From: Pseudomonas agarici
GTDB taxonomy: Bacteria; Pseudomonadota; Gammaproteobacteria; Pseudomonadales; Pseudomonadaceae
Assembly: GCF_900109755.1 (NCBI RefSeq)
Contig: NZ_FOAR01000017.1
Span: 15,046-79,045 of the forward strand
DNA length: 64,000 nt
Direction of reading: 5' to 3'
Positions 43,215-54,342 of this stretch are shown piece after piece. A program made the translations under genes and the position numbers. The notes under the pieces are model-generated. The model was not told where the DNA came from. It did no database searches and saw nothing but the letters and a program-made list of their open reading frames with translations. How positions within the stretch are numbered: position 1 is the first letter of the stretch; the number at the start of each line of letters is the position of its first letter.

Positions 43215-45164
43215 TTAATCCAGTTCCACCAAGGCACTGCCTTCGCTGACCATCTCGCCTTCCTGGCAATACAGCGCCTTGACCACACCCGCCTGGGGCG
43301 CACGAATGCTGTGTTCCATCTTCATGGCTTCGAGCACCACCAGTTGGGTTCCGGCCTCGACACTCTGGCCGACTTGTACCAGTACCCGGACGATGCTGCC
43401 GTTCATGGGCGCCGTCAGTCCGTCCTGATGGCCATGGCTGGCCTCCACGGCGGCAATCGGGTCATGGCTGCCGATCGCCAACAGTTCGCCTTGCCATTGC
43501 AGGTAGAGGCTGTCGCCTTGGCGGATCGCCCGGTAGCGGCGGCGAATACCCTGGCGGTCGATGGACAGTGACTCGCCGTGCAACGCGACCCCTGCGTCCC
43601 GGCCCGGATCCAGTGTCAGGGCCCGGTCTTCGCCCTGGCAGCTCAGGTGCAGCGTGGTTTCGGCTGGCAGCCCGCTGCGAAAGCCGTTGCCACTGGCCCA
43701 GGGTGAGCCCGGATCATCCGTGCGTGTCGCCGTAGCCTGACTGTGGGACCATGCCAGGGCCGCCACCTGCCAGAACTCATCGCAGAGTTCGTCGGCAGCC
43801 GGCAGCAGTTGTTCCTGATAGCGGGGGATAAAGCCGGTATCCAGTTCCGCGGCGGCGAAAGCCGCATGGCCGATGATCCGCCGCAGGAAAGCGAGGTTGG
43901 TCTTCAGGCCGCCGACGGCGAATTCGTCGAGCATCGCCAGCAAGCGCAGGCGCGCCTGTTCGCGGGTTTCGCCCCAGGCGATCAGCTTGCCGAGCATCGG
44001 GTCATAGAAGGACGACACCCTGTCGCCTTCGGCCACGCCGCTGTCGATTCGGCGTCCCGGCCCGGCGCCGGATTCGCGGTAGACCTCGAGGCGTCCGGTG
44101 GCGGGGAGAAAATCATTGCTCGGATCCTCGGCATACAGGCGCACCTCAATGGCATGCCCGTGCAGCGGCACCTGTTCCTGGCTCATTGGCAGGGCTTCGC
44201 CGTTGGCGACGCGGATCTGCCAGGCCACCAGGTCGAGACCGGTGATGGCTTCCGTAACCGGGTGCTCGACCTGCAGGCGGGTGTTCATCTCCATGAAAAA
44301 GAATTCGCCGCGTGAATCCAGCAGGAACTCCACGGTACCGGCTCCGACATAGCCGATAGCCTTGGCCGCGCGTACCGCCGCTTCGCCCATGGCTTCGCGC
44401 AGTGGCGGGCTCAGGCCTGGTGCCGGGGCCTCCTCGACGACTTTCTGGTGACGGCGCTGAATCGAGCAGTCGCGCTCGTTGAGGTACAGGCAGTGGCCAT
44501 GTTGATCGGCGAACACCTGGATTTCCACATGACGAGGCTTGAGCAGGTATTTTTCCACCAGCATCCGCGAATCGCCGAACGACGACTGCGCCTCGCGCTG
44601 CGCCGAGGCCAGGGCTTCGGCCAGTTGGCTGACGTCCTCGACCACCTTCATGCCCTTGCCGCCACCACCCGCGGTGGCCTTGAGCAGGACCGGATAGCCG
44701 ATCAGCTCGGCCGCCTCGCGGAAGGTATCCAGGTCCTGGTCCTCGCCGTGATAACCGGGCACCAATGGCACGCCAGCGCTGGCCATCAGCGCCTTGGCCG
44801 CGGACTTGCTGCCCATGGCCTCGATGGCGGCGGCGGGCGGGCCGAGGAAGATCAGCCCGGCATCTTCGATAGCCCTGGCGAACTTGGGGTTTTCCGAGAG
44901 AAAACCATAGCCGGGGTGAATCGCCTGCGCACCGCTGGCTCGGGCGGCGGCGATCAATTTGTCGATCTGCAGATAACTCTCGGCGGCCTTGTTGCCGCCC
45001 AGGTCGACGCGGATATCGGCTTCGCGGCAGTGACGGGCATCACGGTCGACGCTGCTGTGTACGGCGACGGTGGTCAGACCCATGGCCTTGGCGGTACGCA
45101 TGACCCGGCAGGCGATTTCGCCGCGGTTGGCGACCAGAAGGGCGGTGATAGCGGGGGCGCTCAT
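43215..45164 (-). CDS. liuD: LiuD, methylcrotonyl-CoA carboxylase biotin-containing alpha subunit
   Basis: The 649-residue biotin carboxylase/biotin carrier subunit carboxylates 3-methylcrotonyl-CoA in leucine breakdown, together with LiuB. Domains: biotin carboxylase N-terminus (LLVANRGEIACRVMRTAKAMG), ATP-grasp (KATAGGGGKGMKVVED), the carboxylase C-terminus to about residue 450, and a C-terminal biotinyl domain with the biotin-Lys motif LEAMKMEH. Its ATG shares one base with the liuC stop (TGATG), indicating translational coupling. It is the last gene of liuABCD here; liuE does not follow. Confidence 0.95.
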   Translation of the reverse strand: MSAPAITALLVANRGEIACRVMRTAKAMGLTTVAVHSSVDRDARHCREADIRVDLGGNKAAESYLQIDKLIAAARASGAQAIHPGYGFLSENPKFARAIEDAGLIFLGPPAAAIEAMGSKSAAKALMASAGVPLVPGYHGEDQDLDTFREAAELIGYPVLLKATAGGGGKGMKVVEDVSQLAEALASAQREAQSSFGDSRMLVEKYLLKPRHVEIQVFADQHGHCLYLNERDCSIQRRHQKVVEEAPAPGLSPPLREAMGEAAVRAAKAIGYVGAGTVEFLLDSRGEFFFMEMNTRLQVEHPVTEAITGLDLVAWQIRVANGEALPMSQEQVPLHGHAIEVRLYAEDPSNDFLPATGRLEVYRESGAGPGRRIDSGVAEGDRVSSFYDPMLGKLIAWGETREQARLRLLAMLDEFAVGGLKTNLAFLRRIIGHAAFAAAELDTGFIPRYQEQLLPAADELCDEFWQVAALAWSHSQATATRTDDPGSPWASGNGFRSGLPAETTLHLSCQGEDRALTLDPGRDAGVALHGESLSIDRQGIRRRYRAIRQGDSLYLQWQGELLAIGSHDPIAAVEASHGHQDGLTAPMNGSIVRVLVQVGQSVEAGTQLVVLEAMKMEHSIRAPQAGVVKALYCQEGEMVSEGSALVELD

Positions 45165-45979
45165 CAACGGGGCTCCTTGGCAGTCAGTTCGGCTTGCCAG
45201 CCCGGTGGGCGTTTTTGCAGGAAGGCGCGCAGGCCCTCCTGGCCTTCGGGGCTGACCCGGATACGGGCAATGGCGTTTTCGCAGTAGCGCCGCAGGGATG
45301 GGCTGAGCACGCCACTGCCAACTTCGCGCAACAGTTCCTTGGTTCCACGCATCGCCTGGGGACTGTTGAGCAGCAGATTGTCGACCCATGCCTCGACCTG
45401 GCGATCCAGTTCGGTCGCCGGGTAGCTTTCGGCCAACAGTCCCAGTTCACGGGCACGCAGGCCGCTGAAGCGTTCGGCGGTCAGGGCGTAGCGGCGGGCG
45501 GCGCGCTCGCCGATGGCCTGGACCACGAACGGACTGATCACCGCCGGGGCCAGGCCGATGCGCACCTCCGACAGGCAGAATTGGGCATCGTCGGCGCCGA
45601 TGGCCATATCGCAACAACTGATCAGCCCCAGTGCGCCGCCGTAGGCTGCACCTTGCACCACGGCCAGGGTCGGGACTTTCAGGCGGGCCAGGTTGTACAT
45701 CAGTTCGGCCAGTTCGCGGGCGTCGTCGAGGTTGGTCCGGTAGTCCAGTTCGGCCGATTGCTGCATCCAGCCCAGATCGGCGCCGGCGCTGAAGTGTCGA
45801 CCGCGGGCACGCAGTACCAGAAAGCGCAGGGACGGGTTGGCCTGGACCTTGTCCAGGGCGAGGATCAATTCGCGGATCATTTCGGCGTTGAAGGCGTTGT
45901 GCTTGTCTTCACGGCTGAGCCAGAGGGTGGCGAAGCCGCGTGGGTCGGTCTGTAGTTCCAGGGTGTTGAAATCGGTCAT
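45164..45979 (-). CDS. liuC: LiuC, methylglutaconyl-CoA hydratase (enoyl-CoA hydratase family)
   Basis: A 271-residue crotonase-fold enzyme that hydrates 3-methylglutaconyl-CoA to HMG-CoA in leucine degradation. Oxyanion-hole motifs are HFSAGADLGWM (about residue 63) and GAAYGGALGLISCCDMAIG (about residue 110), with the active-site Glu in CLSEVRIGLAPAVISP. ATG 45979 starts MTDFNTLELQTDPRG. It sits between liuB (50-base gap) and liuD (one-base overlap). Confidence 0.93.
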   Translation of the reverse strand: MTDFNTLELQTDPRGFATLWLSREDKHNAFNAEMIRELILALDKVQANPSLRFLVLRARGRHFSAGADLGWMQQSAELDYRTNLDDARELAELMYNLARLKVPTLAVVQGAAYGGALGLISCCDMAIGADDAQFCLSEVRIGLAPAVISPFVVQAIGERAARRYALTAERFSGLRARELGLLAESYPATELDRQVEAWVDNLLLNSPQAMRGTKELLREVGSGVLSPSLRRYCENAIARIRVSPEGQEGLRAFLQKRPPGWQAELTAKEPR

Positions 45980-46029
45980 AGTGTCGAGTCCTGTGCAGCT
46001 TTTTGTAGGCATTGGCCGGCTCATCGCGG

Positions 46030-47637
<1,608 letters not shown>

Positions 47638-47648
47638 GTGTGCGCCCC

Positions 47649-48812
47649 TCAGCGGGTTTCGTTGAACAATTCGCGACCAATCAGCATGCGGCGGATCTCG
47701 CTGGTGCCAGCGCCGATTTCATACAGCTTGGCGTCGCGCAGCAGGCGTCCGGCGGGGAATTCGTTGACGTAGCCGTTACCGCCGAGGATCTGGATCGCCT
47801 CCAGGGTCATCTGGGTCGCCCGTTCGGCGCTGTAGAGAATCACCCCGGCGGCGTCCTTGCGCGTGGTCTCGCCGCGCTCGCAGGCGCGGGCCACGGCGTA
47901 CAGATAGGCACGGCTGGCGTTGAGCTGGGTGTACATGTCGGCGATCTTGCCCTGGATCAGTTGGAACTCGCCGATACTCTGGCCGAACTGCTTGCGGTCG
48001 TGGATATAGGGCACCACCAGGTCCATGCAGGCCTGCATGATTCCGGTCGGGCCACCGGAGAGCACCACGCGCTCGTAGTCGAGGCCGCTCATCAACACCT
48101 TGACGCCGCCGTTGAGGGTGCCAAGGATATTTTCTTCCGGCACCTGGACATCATCGAAGAACAGCTCGCCGGTGTTGGAGCCACGCATGCCGAGTTTGTC
48201 GAATTTGTGGCCTCGGCTGAAGCCTTTCCAGTCGCGTTCGACGATAAATGCGGTGATGCCGTGCGCGCCTTTCTCCAGGTCGGTCTTGGCGTAGATCACG
48301 TAGGTGTGGGCGTCGGGGCCGTTGGTGATCCAGGTCTTGCTGCCGTTGAGCACATAGTGATCGCCGCGTTTGTCGGCACGTAACTTCATCGAGACCACGT
48401 CGGAGCCGGCGTTGGGTTCGCTCATGGCCAGGGCGCCGATATGTTCGCCACTGATCAGCTTGGGCAGGTAACGGTTTTTCTGCTGGTGATTTCCGTTGCG
48501 GTTGATCTGGTTGACGCAGAGATTGGAGTGCGCACCGTAGGAGAGGGCCACCGAGGCAGAGCCGCGACTGATTTCTTCCATCGCCAGCACATGGGCCAGG
48601 TAACCGAGGCCGGCGCCGCCATATTCTTCCGGCACAGTGATGCCCAGCAGACCCATGTCGCCGAGCTTGCGCCACATGTCGGCGGGGAACAGGTTGTCCA
48701 CGTCGATTTGCGCCGCCCGTGGCGCCAGCTCCCGGGCAACGAAGCCCTGCACCTGGTCGCGGAGCATGTCGAGGGTTTCGCCGAGGTCGAAGTTCAGGGT
48801 CGGATAGCTCAT
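47649..48812 (-). CDS. liuA: LiuA, isovaleryl-CoA dehydrogenase
   Basis: A 387-residue FAD acyl-CoA dehydrogenase for the first committed step of leucine catabolism after transamination and decarboxylation. FAD/acyl-CoA motifs include AMSEPNAGSDVVSMKLRA and KTWITNGPDAHTYV; the catalytic Glu characteristic of isovaleryl-CoA dehydrogenases is in LDYERVVLSGGPTGIM, and the C-terminus has QILGGNGYVNEFPAGRLLRD and EIGAGTSEIRRMLIGREL. ATG 48812 (MSYPTLNFDLGETLDML) is the usual start. It is the first liu gene, preceded by a LiuR-like palindrome. Confidence 0.95.
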   Translation of the reverse strand: MSYPTLNFDLGETLDMLRDQVQGFVARELAPRAAQIDVDNLFPADMWRKLGDMGLLGITVPEEYGGAGLGYLAHVLAMEEISRGSASVALSYGAHSNLCVNQINRNGNHQQKNRYLPKLISGEHIGALAMSEPNAGSDVVSMKLRADKRGDHYVLNGSKTWITNGPDAHTYVIYAKTDLEKGAHGITAFIVERDWKGFSRGHKFDKLGMRGSNTGELFFDDVQVPEENILGTLNGGVKVLMSGLDYERVVLSGGPTGIMQACMDLVVPYIHDRKQFGQSIGEFQLIQGKIADMYTQLNASRAYLYAVARACERGETTRKDAAGVILYSAERATQMTLEAIQILGGNGYVNEFPAGRLLRDAKLYEIGAGTSEIRRMLIGRELFNETR

Positions 48813-48866
48813 GGGGCACCTTTTGTTATGGGATGAGCAAGGCAAGGGTATGCGTGATGATTTACC

Positions 48867-48882
48867 TTTACGTTAACGTAAA
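48867..48882 (-). promoter_or_regulatory. LiuR operator-like palindrome upstream of liuA
   Basis: TTTACGTTAACGTAAA is a 16-bp perfect palindrome 55-70 bases before liuA. LiuR, a MerR-family repressor, is known to bind TTTACG/CGTAAA dyads of this kind. liuR itself is not in the window. Confidence 0.75.
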
Positions 48883-48949
48883 TACGATGAGGCCCGCTGT
48901 CAATTGAACATTTTCCATGGGTCTGTTTGGGCCGCTTCAGGGAGAGACC

Positions 48950-48977
48950 GCGAGAGCCGGGCAAGCCCGGCTCTCGC
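48950..48977 (-). terminator. Strong hairpin downstream of the first NEL gene
   Basis: A perfect 12-bp stem (gcgagagccggg / cccggctctcgc) with a four-base loop, 34 bases past the stop of the toxin-like gene. There is no U-run, so it may be a factor-dependent end or a REP-like unit. Confidence 0.5.
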
Positions 48978-49010
48978 GCAAACCGCGTTGTTCACTACTG
49001 TGACGCGAAA

Positions 49011-52000
49011 TCAGCTCGTCAGCCCATGCTCCTGCAACGCTTGTGCGGTCAGGCGCACCATTTCGTCGTTGTGCTCACGTCCGATGGCTTCGTAGAGAGC
49101 CTGGTATTCAGCGTCGTTCATGGGCCGGGCAAACACCTCCTGCTCGGACTTGCCCAAGGTGCGGGCCGAAGCTTTTATAACGGCTTGTAGCCGGGCCTTT
49201 TCCTCCTCGGACAGATTCCCATTGTTGAACCAGCGCTCCTGTGCCGATTGCAGGTCCAGCAGCGCGTCGCTCTTCGTATCGCGCAGCACCTCTTTCTCGC
49301 TGAGTTCCTGCAAATACTGGATCTCCAAGTATTCCTTCCAGAACGTTTGCTTGACGAGCTGTACAACTCCATCCAACGGCTGCCGTTCCTGTTCGAGGAT
49401 GGCCTGGTAAGCGGTCTCTATCTGGGTCGGATCGACCCCGGCAATTCTTCCGTAATGCATCTTGGTGGCCTGCCAAGGCAGTTCCAGGCGCTCCCCCAGA
49501 CCGACGCGAAAGGCCAGGTAGATTTCCGCTTCATCGGGATTTCGACCCTTGCTCCGGCGTTCATTGATCACGGCCCGAGCCTGGGCGTTGACGCGATCCA
49601 GGCGCGACTTACCCTTTGCCAGTTGCAGCAGTTTCAACTCGGTCTTGCTGGCGTCCGGCTCGATGTAGGCTTCATGCACCAGCACGTCGAGGCCCATGTC
49701 GCTGAACGCCACGGTGACTCCATCGGCACAGGCGTCCGATTGTGGGGCATTGGCCTTGGCGAAGAGTTTCTCGCGCAGGGCGGTGTCTTTGGCGGCGGCG
49801 CTGACCATGCGCTGGACCTTGTCCTTGAGCTTGGGGCGCGCAACCTCATCGCCAAAGTCGGCGGACTCCCTGAGATCGCCAATCACCCGGAAAAAAGCTT
49901 CGGACTGTTCGATCGGCTCCTCGCCGGCCAAGCGCATCCAGGCGTCGCGAAACGCCTCCTGCTCCTGGTTGTCGAGCCCTTCCACCCAGGCACTTTCATC
50001 TCGTGAGATCGGCTGGCGCGAGCCCTGGGGGCTATGTATCGGCGATTCGTCGTCGCTAAGGCTGGCGTCCGAATCCGAGTCGTTCGGGATGTCGAGCCCC
50101 AGGTCTATCCCCGTTTCCGTGTGGTAGTCCACGGCGTCATCTATAAAGTCCCCTTCGATGGGGTTGTTATAGAGATTGATCGCACTGGCAATGCGTTGTC
50201 CCTCTTCGCTGGTGTCGAGGGCCGATTCCGGGATAGTGGTCAGGTGGTTGGCGCTCAGGTCCAGACGGGTCAACCCCGGCAGTGCCTGGTAGCCGGTCGG
50301 CCACTGAGTGAGGCCGGTGTTGCGCAGGTCGATATGGGTCAATTCGAGCATCATGCTGAAGTCCGGCGAACGGCCCAAGGCCGGATTGTTGCCCAGGTTC
50401 AGATCCTGCAGGTGGGTCAGCCCGGAGAGCAGGGTGGTGGTTCCCTCGTTCAGGACGATATGGTTGCCGCTCAGGTTGAGGTGAGTCAGTTCGGACATCG
50501 AGCCCAGTGCCGGTGGGATCTCGGTCAGGGCGCCGCCACTGATATGCAGACGGGTTAGCTGGGGGAAACCCTCCAGAAAACTGTTCAGTCCCTGGATCAT
50601 GCTCGGGTGGGACAGACTTAGGACCAATTCGGTGACATGGTTGAAATTGGCCGACAGCGCCGGTAGACGGGAGGTCGTGCCGTAAAATACGAAGCTGAGC
50701 CGGTAGCCTTGCTGGGGTGAGCTTTGAAAGGCTTCCCGGCGCCAGCATTGCTTGATCGATCTGGCAATATAGAACCTGGCGGTTCTTCCCATGTGGGGTT
50801 CGGGCGGTGTATTGATCCAGGTTTCGAGCTCGGTGCACAACGTGTTGTACTCGATTTCCAGTTCTTCGAGGCGGTGTACCGCCGCGACGTCGTTGAGGCC
50901 GCGTATGCCGAGAAACACTTCGACCTGCCGCCAGGAGTGCTCGGGGTAGAGGCGTTGCGCCAGTGTGGTGAAGGCCAGTGAGCGTGAGCCCGGGGTTCTT
51001 TCTCCCGCCTCGGGGCCGGCGGCCGACGAACTGGGGCGACGAGCGGCCAGGCGCATGGGCGGTGTTTCATTGGGCTTGGTGGGGGGGGCACCAAGGAGTT
51101 TTTCCATCTCCTTGCGTGGCGGCAATGGTTGATCAAGCACGGTCTGCTTCAGGCTGGCCGCCTCATGCGGGCTGGAAAAGCCCAGGGCCTTGCGCTCGGT
51201 GTCGGGCAGGGCGTGCAGGACGCTGCTGTACAGATTGTCCGGGCCATGCAGTTCCTGGCCCAGGGCGTCATAGGCCTCGTACTGGCCGTCATTTTTGACC
51301 AGCACCTTGCGAATCGGTGCCTGCTCCGTGCCAAGGCTGTCGAGCAGTGACCCGCTGAAATGAGGCTCGCGTATTTCCAGGCGAACCTGGTCCGACCAGC
51401 CCGGCAGCTTGCCGATCTGGCTGAGGATCAGCTTGTCGGTATCGGGGTTGTTCGTCGCGTCGAGGTACAGGCCTTCCCGGGTTCGCGCCAGGCGCAGATT
51501 GCGGCTGTAGTAGCGGGCCTCTTCGGCCAGTCGCAGGGGGACGCGTTTAGCGTCGAGCAGGATCCGCCGCTCGGCCGGATTGGCGTTTCGGGACAATTCA
51601 TCGGCGATTGGCGTAGACAGATCCGCAAACGCCTGGCGGATCACCGCGACGGCGGGGTCGTTGCTCTGGGTGCGGTAGCTGTAGTGGGAGTCGAACAGGG
51701 CCGTCCGACGGTTCACGGCTTGGGTCGCGAGTTTCTGCCTGAGGGCCACGGTACGGGCATCCAGGCTGATGGGGCCGGCGCCGAAGTCCTCGCCCAGCAA
51801 GTTGCGGATTTCGCTTTCGTCGAGGTTTTCCAGGACCTTTTGCAGCAACTGGTTGGCGTTGAGTCCGGGCCAGCGCAGGTCGATGCGCTGTAAGGCTTGC
51901 GCCTGACCGGCGGGATATTCCTTCAGTGCGGCGCCATGGCGGTCCAGCAGGCGTAACACTTTCGAGGATGGCCAGACCGGCTCGCTGGTCAGCAGTTGCA

Positions 52001-54005
52001 GTTCCATGTGCAGTTCGTCCAATGAACTGTTGGCCGCGCCGCCGCTTTGCAGGCGTTGCACCAGGCGCTTGAGGTCGCGGTCGAGCTTGAAGCGCGTCAC
52101 GCTGTCTTCGAGCAGGGCCGGGGGCGGTTCTTGGTCCAGGTGTACTCGGCGCAGGATAGCGTCGTCGACCTCGCTCAGTTGCATGATTTTTTTTGCCGAC
52201 GCCGAGTCCAGACTCGCCGCGTCGGGCCCTAGTCGGGTAAATAGCTGCGGTTGTTGCCACTTCAGGGGCTCTTCGAATTCATGCAGCCAGGCACCCTTGC
52301 CGTTGTATTGGACCAGCGGGGCGTAGGCGTCGGGGTTGCTCGGGTGTTGCAGGCGCAAGCGCCTGGCGGATGCGCCGGGGCTGAGCTGGTAATGGCGGCC
52401 GTTGAGACCCAGGTAGGTTTTATTCTGATGGCGATAGAGTCCCGCAGTATCGGCTTCGAGCAGCGGCGTGTCGGGCAGTTTGTGTTCATAGGGTGTCAGA
52501 TCAGGTTTCCACAGTGCCGGCTCGCCTTGGGGGGACTTGATTGGCTTGAGTCCCTCGATAAACGCCGCTCCTTCGACATCCCGCGCCAGGGCGGACCCCG
52601 CCCCTAGCAGTTCGACGTTCAGCAGCACGCCGATAAAACCGAGCACCGCCTGCATTTTCTCCTCATGGCGCCATTCTTCGATGCCGTTGTAGATCTGCAC
52701 GATCATTTGCGCTGCGGCCACCGCAAGCATGGCTTCGCCGAGCCCGGGCACCAGGAACAACAGGTTGATGCCCCAGTTCAGCAGCGAGTGCAGGCGCGCG
52801 GTACGGGTCTTCTTATCTTCGTCGTCGGTGGGTACCGCGCTGACGCGAGCATCGTCGAGTTTCTTGACCGTTTGCAAGGCGCAGAACTCGTCGATCGGGT
52901 TATCGCCCAGCGGGCTTTTCTCCAGGTGCAGGTCGGCTTGCGGGGCCGGCTTGCGCCGCCCATCCACCGGGTCGAGCGGGTTCAGGCATGCGTCGAGGGC
53001 GTGGAAGCATGCCGGTTGAGTGCGCAAGTGAACATAGCGCTTGAAGAACGCCTGGAAGGTTTTATCCCTAAGCCGTTCACGTAGCTCATCGTGGAATGCG
53101 TTGAAGGAGGGGTAGCGCTTGACGGCCTGTTGCGGGTCGCCCGACAGGTAGGCCACGCAGGGCAGCTCGCCAGTGCTGGAAGGGACGCTGTGTTCGATCA
53201 GCAGCACGCCCTTGAGCAATGCGCCCCAAGCGCCGCTATCGACGTTCGGGAAGTCGAGCAGGGTCAGGGAGTAGCAGTGCGCCGGGCGATTGTCCCAGTG
53301 GGGTTCCTGCGTGGTGTCCAGCAGGCTTTGCAGCATCTGGTAGGCCGATTGATCCACATGGCCTTTGATTAGGGCGATTTGCGCCTGCACCGCCAGTTCA
53401 TCGCGTGCCTGTTGCTCGAAGAGCACCTTGTAGACGGGGCTTGAATGACCTCGCTGGGTGGGTAGGAGAAAGTGTTCGACGTGTCGCTTGTACTGGCCAC
53501 CGAGGTCGAGTCGGCGGCAGACGGCGGCGAAGTCTGCGGGCGTGATGGGCTTGTTCAGGACCGCGGTACTTTTACGCAGGATGGCCGAGCCGCTGTCAAA
53601 ACCGAATCGGCCGGTTTCGCCGCTTTCGAAATTCTGCAGAGCGGCTTGCAGCAGGCTCTGTACGAGGGTGCTCTCCTGGCGTGGGGTGCCAAGGGTGGCG
53701 GCGGCCAGGATATGGACGTGGCGAAGTTGGTCGCGGTGAATGTCCAGGCCCGCGCCGTAGTGCTCGTCCAGGGCCTTGGACAGTAGCGGGGCGGCAAAGT
53801 CCCTGACGCTTTTGAAACCTCGCAGATGGTGCGCCAGGGCGGCTTTGGAGGCTTGGCTGCGCTTGAGTCGTGTGGCGAATACCTGGCGTCGCTCAAGGGA
53901 CGCCTGGGTTAGCCAGGATGGCAGTTGCTTGAGGATCAGGCGATGGTTGCGGGTCGATTCTACCAGTGCAACGGGGGTGGCAGGTGTGGTTTGCTGGGGA
54001 CTCAT
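49011..54005 (-). CDS. Giant NEL-type E3 ubiquitin ligase with toxin-like N-terminus and LRRs (copy 1)
   Basis: A 1,664-residue protein. The N-terminal half resembles the ToxA_N/DUF6543 dermonecrotic-toxin region (LPSWLTQASLERRQVF near residue 30, ALDEHYGAGLDIHRDQL), with hydrophobic segments at about 406-436 (LLNWGINLLFLVPGLGEAML) and 452-472. Five or six leucine-rich repeats span about residues 1120-1280 (LTHLNLSGNHIVL, LTRLDLSANHLTTIP). A Ser/Asp-rich linker follows, then a C-terminal NEL domain (about 1350-1664) with the catalytic C-x-D motif: Cys1426 in DACADGVTVAFSDMGLDVLV. NEL enzymes (IpaH, SspH, SlrP) ubiquitinate host proteins, and the LRRs usually select the target. No signal peptide, secretion genes or chaperone are seen. 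ATG 54005 has a purine-rich GGAAGAAG before it; a TTG at 54014 is possible. Confidence 0.82.
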   Translation of the reverse strand: MSPQQTTPATPVALVESTRNHRLILKQLPSWLTQASLERRQVFATRLKRSQASKAALAHHLRGFKSVRDFAAPLLSKALDEHYGAGLDIHRDQLRHVHILAAATLGTPRQESTLVQSLLQAALQNFESGETGRFGFDSGSAILRKSTAVLNKPITPADFAAVCRRLDLGGQYKRHVEHFLLPTQRGHSSPVYKVLFEQQARDELAVQAQIALIKGHVDQSAYQMLQSLLDTTQEPHWDNRPAHCYSLTLLDFPNVDSGAWGALLKGVLLIEHSVPSSTGELPCVAYLSGDPQQAVKRYPSFNAFHDELRERLRDKTFQAFFKRYVHLRTQPACFHALDACLNPLDPVDGRRKPAPQADLHLEKSPLGDNPIDEFCALQTVKKLDDARVSAVPTDDEDKKTRTARLHSLLNWGINLLFLVPGLGEAMLAVAAAQMIVQIYNGIEEWRHEEKMQAVLGFIGVLLNVELLGAGSALARDVEGAAFIEGLKPIKSPQGEPALWKPDLTPYEHKLPDTPLLEADTAGLYRHQNKTYLGLNGRHYQLSPGASARRLRLQHPSNPDAYAPLVQYNGKGAWLHEFEEPLKWQQPQLFTRLGPDAASLDSASAKKIMQLSEVDDAILRRVHLDQEPPPALLEDSVTRFKLDRDLKRLVQRLQSGGAANSSLDELHMELQLLTSEPVWPSSKVLRLLDRHGAALKEYPAGQAQALQRIDLRWPGLNANQLLQKVLENLDESEIRNLLGEDFGAGPISLDARTVALRQKLATQAVNRRTALFDSHYSYRTQSNDPAVAVIRQAFADLSTPIADELSRNANPAERRILLDAKRVPLRLAEEARYYSRNLRLARTREGLYLDATNNPDTDKLILSQIGKLPGWSDQVRLEIREPHFSGSLLDSLGTEQAPIRKVLVKNDGQYEAYDALGQELHGPDNLYSSVLHALPDTERKALGFSSPHEAASLKQTVLDQPLPPRKEMEKLLGAPPTKPNETPPMRLAARRPSSSAAGPEAGERTPGSRSLAFTTLAQRLYPEHSWRQVEVFLGIRGLNDVAAVHRLEELEIEYNTLCTELETWINTPPEPHMGRTARFYIARSIKQCWRREAFQSSPQQGYRLSFVFYGTTSRLPALSANFNHVTELVLSLSHPSMIQGLNSFLEGFPQLTRLHISGGALTEIPPALGSMSELTHLNLSGNHIVLNEGTTTLLSGLTHLQDLNLGNNPALGRSPDFSMMLELTHIDLRNTGLTQWPTGYQALPGLTRLDLSANHLTTIPESALDTSEEGQRIASAINLYNNPIEGDFIDDAVDYHTETGIDLGLDIPNDSDSDASLSDDESPIHSPQGSRQPISRDESAWVEGLDNQEQEAFRDAWMRLAGEEPIEQSEAFFRVIGDLRESADFGDEVARPKLKDKVQRMVSAAAKDTALREKLFAKANAPQSDACADGVTVAFSDMGLDVLVHEAYIEPDASKTELKLLQLAKGKSRLDRVNAQARAVINERRSKGRNPDEAEIYLAFRVGLGERLELPWQATKMHYGRIAGVDPTQIETAYQAILEQERQPLDGVVQLVKQTFWKEYLEIQYLQELSEKEVLRDTKSDALLDLQSAQERWFNNGNLSEEEKARLQAVIKASARTLGKSEQEVFARPMNDAEYQALYEAIGREHNDEMVRLTAQALQEHGLTS

Positions 54006-54342
54006 AAAGATCAACTTCTTCCGTGAACAGGACTTTCAGCTTATGCCTAATACGCCTGGGTAAAAGTTGAAAAAGTTGAACTTAATCAGTTGGTTAATAT
54101 GAACAATTTGAACCTGTAAAATAGCCCGTTATGGCCCTCTGGCAGGCATCTGGTGCTAACGGGCCCTGAGGTATCGAAGCGTCGGAGGCCAGAAGTTGGC
54201 CCTCCAACTGCGCGCCCTGGAGCGAAAGGCACGCCGGTTGGAGATGATGCGGGGTCACTGCGCGCTGATTTTTAAAACAATCGATTATTTCATGGGTGAT
54301 AAGGGCCAGTGCGTGCGAAGGCGGTTCGCTCGTTGGCAAAGA
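54006..54342 (-). other. Spacer between NEL copies 1 and 2, with a conserved upstream element
   Basis: Bases 54035-54100 align without gaps to 59339-59404 upstream of copy 2: TTCAGCTTA, 17 bases, then TAAAAG(T/C)T(G/C)AAAAAGTTGA (plus strand). On the minus strand of copy 1 this reads as two tandem TTCAACTTT units. No convincing gene is seen in the remainder; an 81-codon frame would need a TTG start. Confidence 0.5.

Noticed and set aside
54094..54339. An 81-codon minus-strand frame between the first two NEL genes
   Set aside because: It needs a TTG start, has no recognisable domain and no clear ribosome site.
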